Assembly (NCBI RefSeq): GCF_900101885.1
Contig: NZ_FNAN01000038.1
Span: 1-35,426 of the forward strand
Origin: Dyadobacter soli
GTDB taxonomy: Bacteria; Bacteroidota; Bacteroidia; Cytophagales; Spirosomataceae
DNA length: 35,426 nt
Reading direction: 5' to 3'
The number at the start of each line of letters is the position of its first letter. Positions within the stretch are counted from its first letter, which is position 1. Made by a program: the position numbers and the translations under genes. Below the pieces are notes generated by a model. It was not told the DNA's origin and ran no database searches. It worked only from the letters and a program-made list of their open reading frames with translations. Of the stretch, positions 32,186 through 35,426 are shown in pieces.

Positions 32186-34279
32186 TTAATCCGGGAAGTC
32201 AATCACTGCTTTTGTCCTGTTCTGAGCTCCTGAAAAGGTTACTTTGGCTCCTAATTTTACAGAAAGGTCGTCAATCAGCCGCAACCCCAACCCGTTCAGG
32301 CCTGGCGCCATATCGTCGGCAAGGATCGCTTCATATTCTGCCTGGGTAAATGCAGTTCCGGCATTTTCGACATACAGACCTTTCCCGGTTCCGGTACTTC
32401 CCGCACCAATCCGCACTTCCCCGTTTTTACCTGCTGATCGGATGGCATTCTGAAGAAGGTTTCTCAGGATCGTTTGTAAAAAATAGGCATCCGTATCCAC
32501 CATAAAGTCTTCGGGGATTTCAATTTCAATATCTGTCTCATTGGCCTCTACATTCAGTTGTAGCAAATTGAGTGTATTGGTGATGATCGGCAAAACTTCC
32601 ACGGGTCTGACCTGGATATTAAATGCGCTCATCTGTGTTTTTGACCACATTAACAGTTCTTCCATCGTTTCCAGCAGCGAGCCTGTGGCAGTCTGAATTT
32701 TGGAACTGAGCTCCTGCTTCTGATTTTCCGAAAACACTTTCGGATTGACCTGTTGCAATTTCAGAAACTGATAGACCTGGCTGATCGGCGACCGGAGATC
32801 GTGGCTGAGGATGCTGAACAGTTTAACCTTGGTCTTATTAGCTTCTTCCAGCTCGCTGATCACCTGGTTCAGTTCCTTGTTTTTGGCATCGAGCCGAGAC
32901 GCCGACCGCTCTTTATTCCGGTAAATGATGTAAAGTAAAAGGGCGATCAAACCACCCATTAGTGCAGCGCTGCCAAGCCAGATCCGCTGTTTTCTTACAG
33001 ATTCAAGCTCCGATTTTTGTTCGTCGATCTCCATTTGCTTGGCCTTGTTCTGATAAACGGCTTCGGCATCGGCGATGCTCTTTTTGGAGATTTCGGTGTA
33101 CAATGAATCGCGTAAAGGCACATACTTGTCGAGGGTTCGGTAGGCGTCCTGCCAGCGTCCAAGCTTTGAATAGCAGCGTGATAATGTCAATAAAACGGAT
33201 ACATAATGCTGCGGTCCGATTTCATAGCCAAATCTTCCGGCATCTTCCAGGTGACGCAGCGCAGCCGCATAATCGCCGCGTGCAGCCAGCACTTCGCCCG
33301 TAACCAGGTCGAGCTGCGCTTTCTCGATCCCGCCAAGAAACCCTTTCCCGGTCTCATTGGCCTTCCGGACAAATGAATAAGCCAGGTCGATCTGATTTTT
33401 TTCGAGGTAATGGGCCGCATAGGAAAGCTGGGTGGTGGCAACTGTCACCTGAGTACTTGCGTCGTCGGGATGTTTGTCAGCGTATAAAAGCAAACTGTCA
33501 AAATACACTTTTGAGTCGGCATATGCATTTTCGAGCAGGTATGCTTCCGCCATCCTTTTGTAATAGTAATTGAAATAGTCGACCGTCGTCTCAATGTACC
33601 GTCGCGCGTCTTTCAGGTACCCGATCGCTTTTTCACTTTTGTCCTGTTCAAGATAAAATTCGGCCAGATTGACGAGATCAACCACAACCGCCTCGCGGTC
33701 AGTAATGGCACCTGATGCGATCATCGCTTTTTGTGCTTCAATGCCTTTCAGCAGATACGAAACCTGCGTTTCGTACTGCCCCAGCATATTATAGTAGGAT
33801 GCTACGGCGGCATACAGCTTCACCCGCGCGAGCTCGCTTTTGGTGGAATCGATAAAAGCCAGGTTTTCCTTTAAAATCGCCCGGCCTTTTGCCGTGCTTC
33901 CCAGGTGATTGGAGTATAATGTCAGCAGCCGGATCAACGCATTCTGGATGCGCCTCGGGTTTTTCGAGGCATATGCATATTTTTTGGACTTGGTATAAAA
34001 GTATTCCGAGCTGTCGGGCGAGGCCGCAGTTTCATGAACCGCGCCCAAAAAGAAGTTGAAACGCGCCAGGTTGTTGTAGTCGGTTGTCGGCGTAATAGAA
34101 AGTCCATACCGCGCAAATCGCTTTTCAGCTTCCAGGTTATCCGCCAAATAAAGAGAATCGCAAAGCCTGGAAAGTTGTTCGAGTTTTTCACGCGAGGTTT
34201 TATAGGCCGATAAGTCTGGTAACGGCTGTCCGCTGGCAATGGAGGCAATCAGGTGAAAGAGGAGTAAATATTTTGTCAT
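32186..34279 (-). CDS. TPR-containing sensor histidine kinase
   Basis: 697 residues. Signal peptide (1-17), TPR-like helices to about 400, one membrane helix (435-452), a coiled coil (about 460-487), then the kinase. The H box is S-H-D-L-R-S-P with His493; the N box is L-L-Q-N-A-I-R-S-A with Asn611. The G1 motif, normally D-x-G-x-G, is degenerate (V-E-N-A-G-T-A-F, 637-644), while G2 is recognisable as G-L-N-G-L-G-L-R-L-I (660-669). The periplasmic TPR part would sense protein or peptide signals. It follows the LytTR regulator gene after 21 bp, so the two form a two-component pair. In Bacteroidetes such TPR kinases often control envelope functions, fitting the surface genes next to it. Confidence 0.9.
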   Translation of the reverse strand: MTKYLLLFHLIASIASGQPLPDLSAYKTSREKLEQLSRLCDSLYLADNLEAEKRFARYGLSITPTTDYNNLARFNFFLGAVHETAASPDSSEYFYTKSKKYAYASKNPRRIQNALIRLLTLYSNHLGSTAKGRAILKENLAFIDSTKSELARVKLYAAVASYYNMLGQYETQVSYLLKGIEAQKAMIASGAITDREAVVVDLVNLAEFYLEQDKSEKAIGYLKDARRYIETTVDYFNYYYKRMAEAYLLENAYADSKVYFDSLLLYADKHPDDASTQVTVATTQLSYAAHYLEKNQIDLAYSFVRKANETGKGFLGGIEKAQLDLVTGEVLAARGDYAAALRHLEDAGRFGYEIGPQHYVSVLLTLSRCYSKLGRWQDAYRTLDKYVPLRDSLYTEISKKSIADAEAVYQNKAKQMEIDEQKSELESVRKQRIWLGSAALMGGLIALLLYIIYRNKERSASRLDAKNKELNQVISELEEANKTKVKLFSILSHDLRSPISQVYQFLKLQQVNPKVFSENQKQELSSKIQTATGSLLETMEELLMWSKTQMSAFNIQVRPVEVLPIITNTLNLLQLNVEANETDIEIEIPEDFMVDTDAYFLQTILRNLLQNAIRSAGKNGEVRIGAGSTGTGKGLYVENAGTAFTQAEYEAILADDMAPGLNGLGLRLIDDLSVKLGAKVTFSGAQNRTKAVIDFPD

Positions 34280-34300
34280 AAGCAGAATAAAGAGCTAAGG

Positions 34301-35020
34301 TTAAAGCCTGATGAGCGCAACTTGTGGCCGGTAAGTCCGACCGACGGGAATTCGCGCATTGCTGCATATAATTTCCGACTGGCGTAATTCCCGGATTTGG
34401 TGCAGTGCAACAGCGTAGCTGCGATGCACACGCATAAAACGGTCGGCAGGCAGCCGGTCCATAAAAAATGAGATCGGGGAAAGCGTGAGATAATTTCTTT
34501 TTTGAGTAACTACTTTGGTGTAGTCCTGCATGGCTTCCAGATAAATAATGTCATTCTGGGAAATCCGGATCTGATTATACCCTTCCTTGATGATAAGTTG
34601 GTCACCGCCGATCAGCACTTCATAAGCCGCCGATTTCTGCTTCATATCCCAGAACTCCTGGATTTTGGCAACAACTTTGGCAAAACGCTCCGGGGTAAGC
34701 GGTTTCAGCACATAATCGAGCGCAGATAGCTCAAATCCGTCCAGCGCAAATTCGGTAAAGGAAGTAATGAATACGGCCATCGGGACAGAAGCCCGTATTT
34801 TCCGTAAAAGAGCTATTCCATTAATGCCTGGCATCTCAATGTCGAGAAAGACCAGATCGGGCTTCAAATAACCAATCGCCTCAAATGCTTCAAAGCCGTT
34901 GGTAAAAAGACCGCAATTTTCGAGCTGACTAAACTCTTTTGAATACTCCGCAACCGCCGTCAGGTCAATCAGGTTGTCATCGATAGCGACAAAACGAATC
35001 CTACTATTTTTATCATCCAT
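34301..35020 (-). CDS. LytTR-type response regulator
   Basis: 239 residues from ATG 35020; a 10-codon longer frame would need a TTG start and is less likely. The receiver domain has the acidic pair I-D-D (14-15), phosphate-accepting Asp60 in L-V-F-L-D-I-E-M-P-G, a Thr in F-I-T-S-F, and the Lys of Y-V-L-K-P. The C-terminal half is a LytTR DNA-binding domain with I-I-Y-L-E-A-M-Q-D-Y-T-K-V and F-M-R-V-H-R-S-Y-A-V. Such regulators bind short paired sites upstream of promoters and activate them. It forms an operon with the TPR kinase (gap 21 bp). The CGAT-N10-CRTTCGTCGAT motif before the lipoprotein and barrel genes is the best candidate for its target. Confidence 0.93.
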   Translation of the reverse strand: MDDKNSRIRFVAIDDNLIDLTAVAEYSKEFSQLENCGLFTNGFEAFEAIGYLKPDLVFLDIEMPGINGIALLRKIRASVPMAVFITSFTEFALDGFELSALDYVLKPLTPERFAKVVAKIQEFWDMKQKSAAYEVLIGGDQLIIKEGYNQIRISQNDIIYLEAMQDYTKVVTQKRNYLTLSPISFFMDRLPADRFMRVHRSYAVALHQIRELRQSEIICSNARIPVGRTYRPQVALIRL

Positions 35021-35317
35021 TGATGAAATATGCTTTGGAAATCGTTTCAAGATATGAAAAAAACCACCAAAGATGCGATCGTCAAGACCCTCGGCTGAAG
35101 TGTAATTTCAGCATGGACTCACCAGCCAGTTTAATACATCTAAAACGGATATGCGCGCGAGCAGTATGTGAGCCTGGGTTATACCATTCCGTAGCAGCTG
35201 ACAGCAAAATCACGCATGGATAAGGTGCGTTTGGTTTTCCTAACTAAGCGGGAGTGGAACCAGCAATGTTCTAAAATACCCTAAAACGGTGTTTGAGAAG
35301 AACCCAAAAGCAAAAAA
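35021..35317. other. Upstream region of the regulator gene
   Basis: No coding frame is supported. The promoter of the LytTR/kinase operon must lie here; TATCTTGA on the minus strand near 35050 is a weak -7 candidate. The two-part motif found before the lipoprotein and barrel genes is not present, so the regulator does not appear to control itself through the same site. The region ends at the IS1182 boundary. Confidence 0.4.
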
Positions 35318-35426
35318 GAGGGTGTCTCAAAAAGGCACCTTCTTTGTTTTAAAAGCTTTGGCTGATTTTCTGCGATTGATTATCTTTAGGTATTAGCAAT
35401 CCAGGATCGATGGCCCGACGACAACC
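35318..35426 (+). mobile_element. IS1182-family element, left end (cut by window end)
   Basis: Begins GAGGGTGTCTCAAAAAGG and continues as an almost exact inverted copy of 17623 down to about 17515. The transposase starts at 35410 with M-A-R-R-Q and leaves the window. Whether this copy is complete cannot be seen. Together with the truncated copy at 17225-17623 it brackets the intact surface-protein cluster with outward-diverging transposase genes. Confidence 0.85.
35410..35426 (+). CDS. IS1182-family transposase, first codons only
   Basis: Only M-A-R-R-Q is visible. It corresponds to M-A-R-Q-Q of the truncated copy starting at 17532, and the upstream 90 bp match as well. Nothing can be said about the rest of the protein. 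Confidence 0.75.

Noticed and set aside
1..35426. CRISPR array or rRNA operon
   Set aside because: No regularly spaced short repeats and no rRNA-like conserved stretches were seen.

Overview
This window looks like chromosome from a Bacteroidota bacterium, probably a Cytophagales member of the Dyadobacter/Spirosoma type; the genus is a guess. The evidence is type IX secretion (T9SS) sorting domains, a SusD fragment, a Bacteroidetes-type TraG fragment, a TPR histidine kinase paired with a LytTR regulator, a TANFOR-type giant protein, and promoters matching TAnnTTTG rather than sigma70 boxes. No rRNA, CRISPR array or complete tRNA was seen.

The window has two very different halves. Positions 1 to about 17.6 kb are a mobile-element graveyard. 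In order it holds an ISL3-like transposase end, a frameshifted large serine recombinase with a small partner gene, a tRNA 3' half with its terminator, an apparently intact RES/Xre toxin-antitoxin pair behind a perfect palindrome, a structured non-coding block that may derive from a group II intron, two hypothetical membrane proteins, a frameshifted resolvase, a frameshifted DUF3800 gene, a LuxR-type HTH fragment and a T9SS-domain scrap. It continues with a Cys-tailed lipoprotein gene plus helical-repeat partner, a broken C10 (streptopain-like) peptidase plus lipoprotein, a broken receiver gene, a nucleotidyltransferase, and a TraG/SusD/IS1182 chain of fused fragments. At least nine genes here carry frameshifts, in-frame stops or truncations.

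Positions 17.7 to 35.0 kb are one intact block on the minus strand. In transcription order it holds a LytTR response regulator and a TPR histidine kinase, a small lipoprotein, then an operon-like run: outer-membrane beta-barrel, a 2519-residue TANFOR-type giant protein whose start overlaps the barrel stop, a 665-residue FnIII-like protein, a six-FnIII protein with a T9SS sorting domain, and a small lipoprotein. The lipoprotein gene and the barrel operon share a two-part motif, CGAT-N10-CRTTCGTCGAT, lying 28-29 bp upstream of a TAnnTTTG-like box. This is a candidate binding site for the co-encoded LytTR regulator.

The intact block is bracketed by IS1182-family ends in inverted orientation: a truncated copy ending at 17623 and a copy starting at 35318 that runs out of the window. 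I read it as a self-regulated cell-surface assembly system. Its parts belong to recognisable families, but I know of no described function for the assembly.
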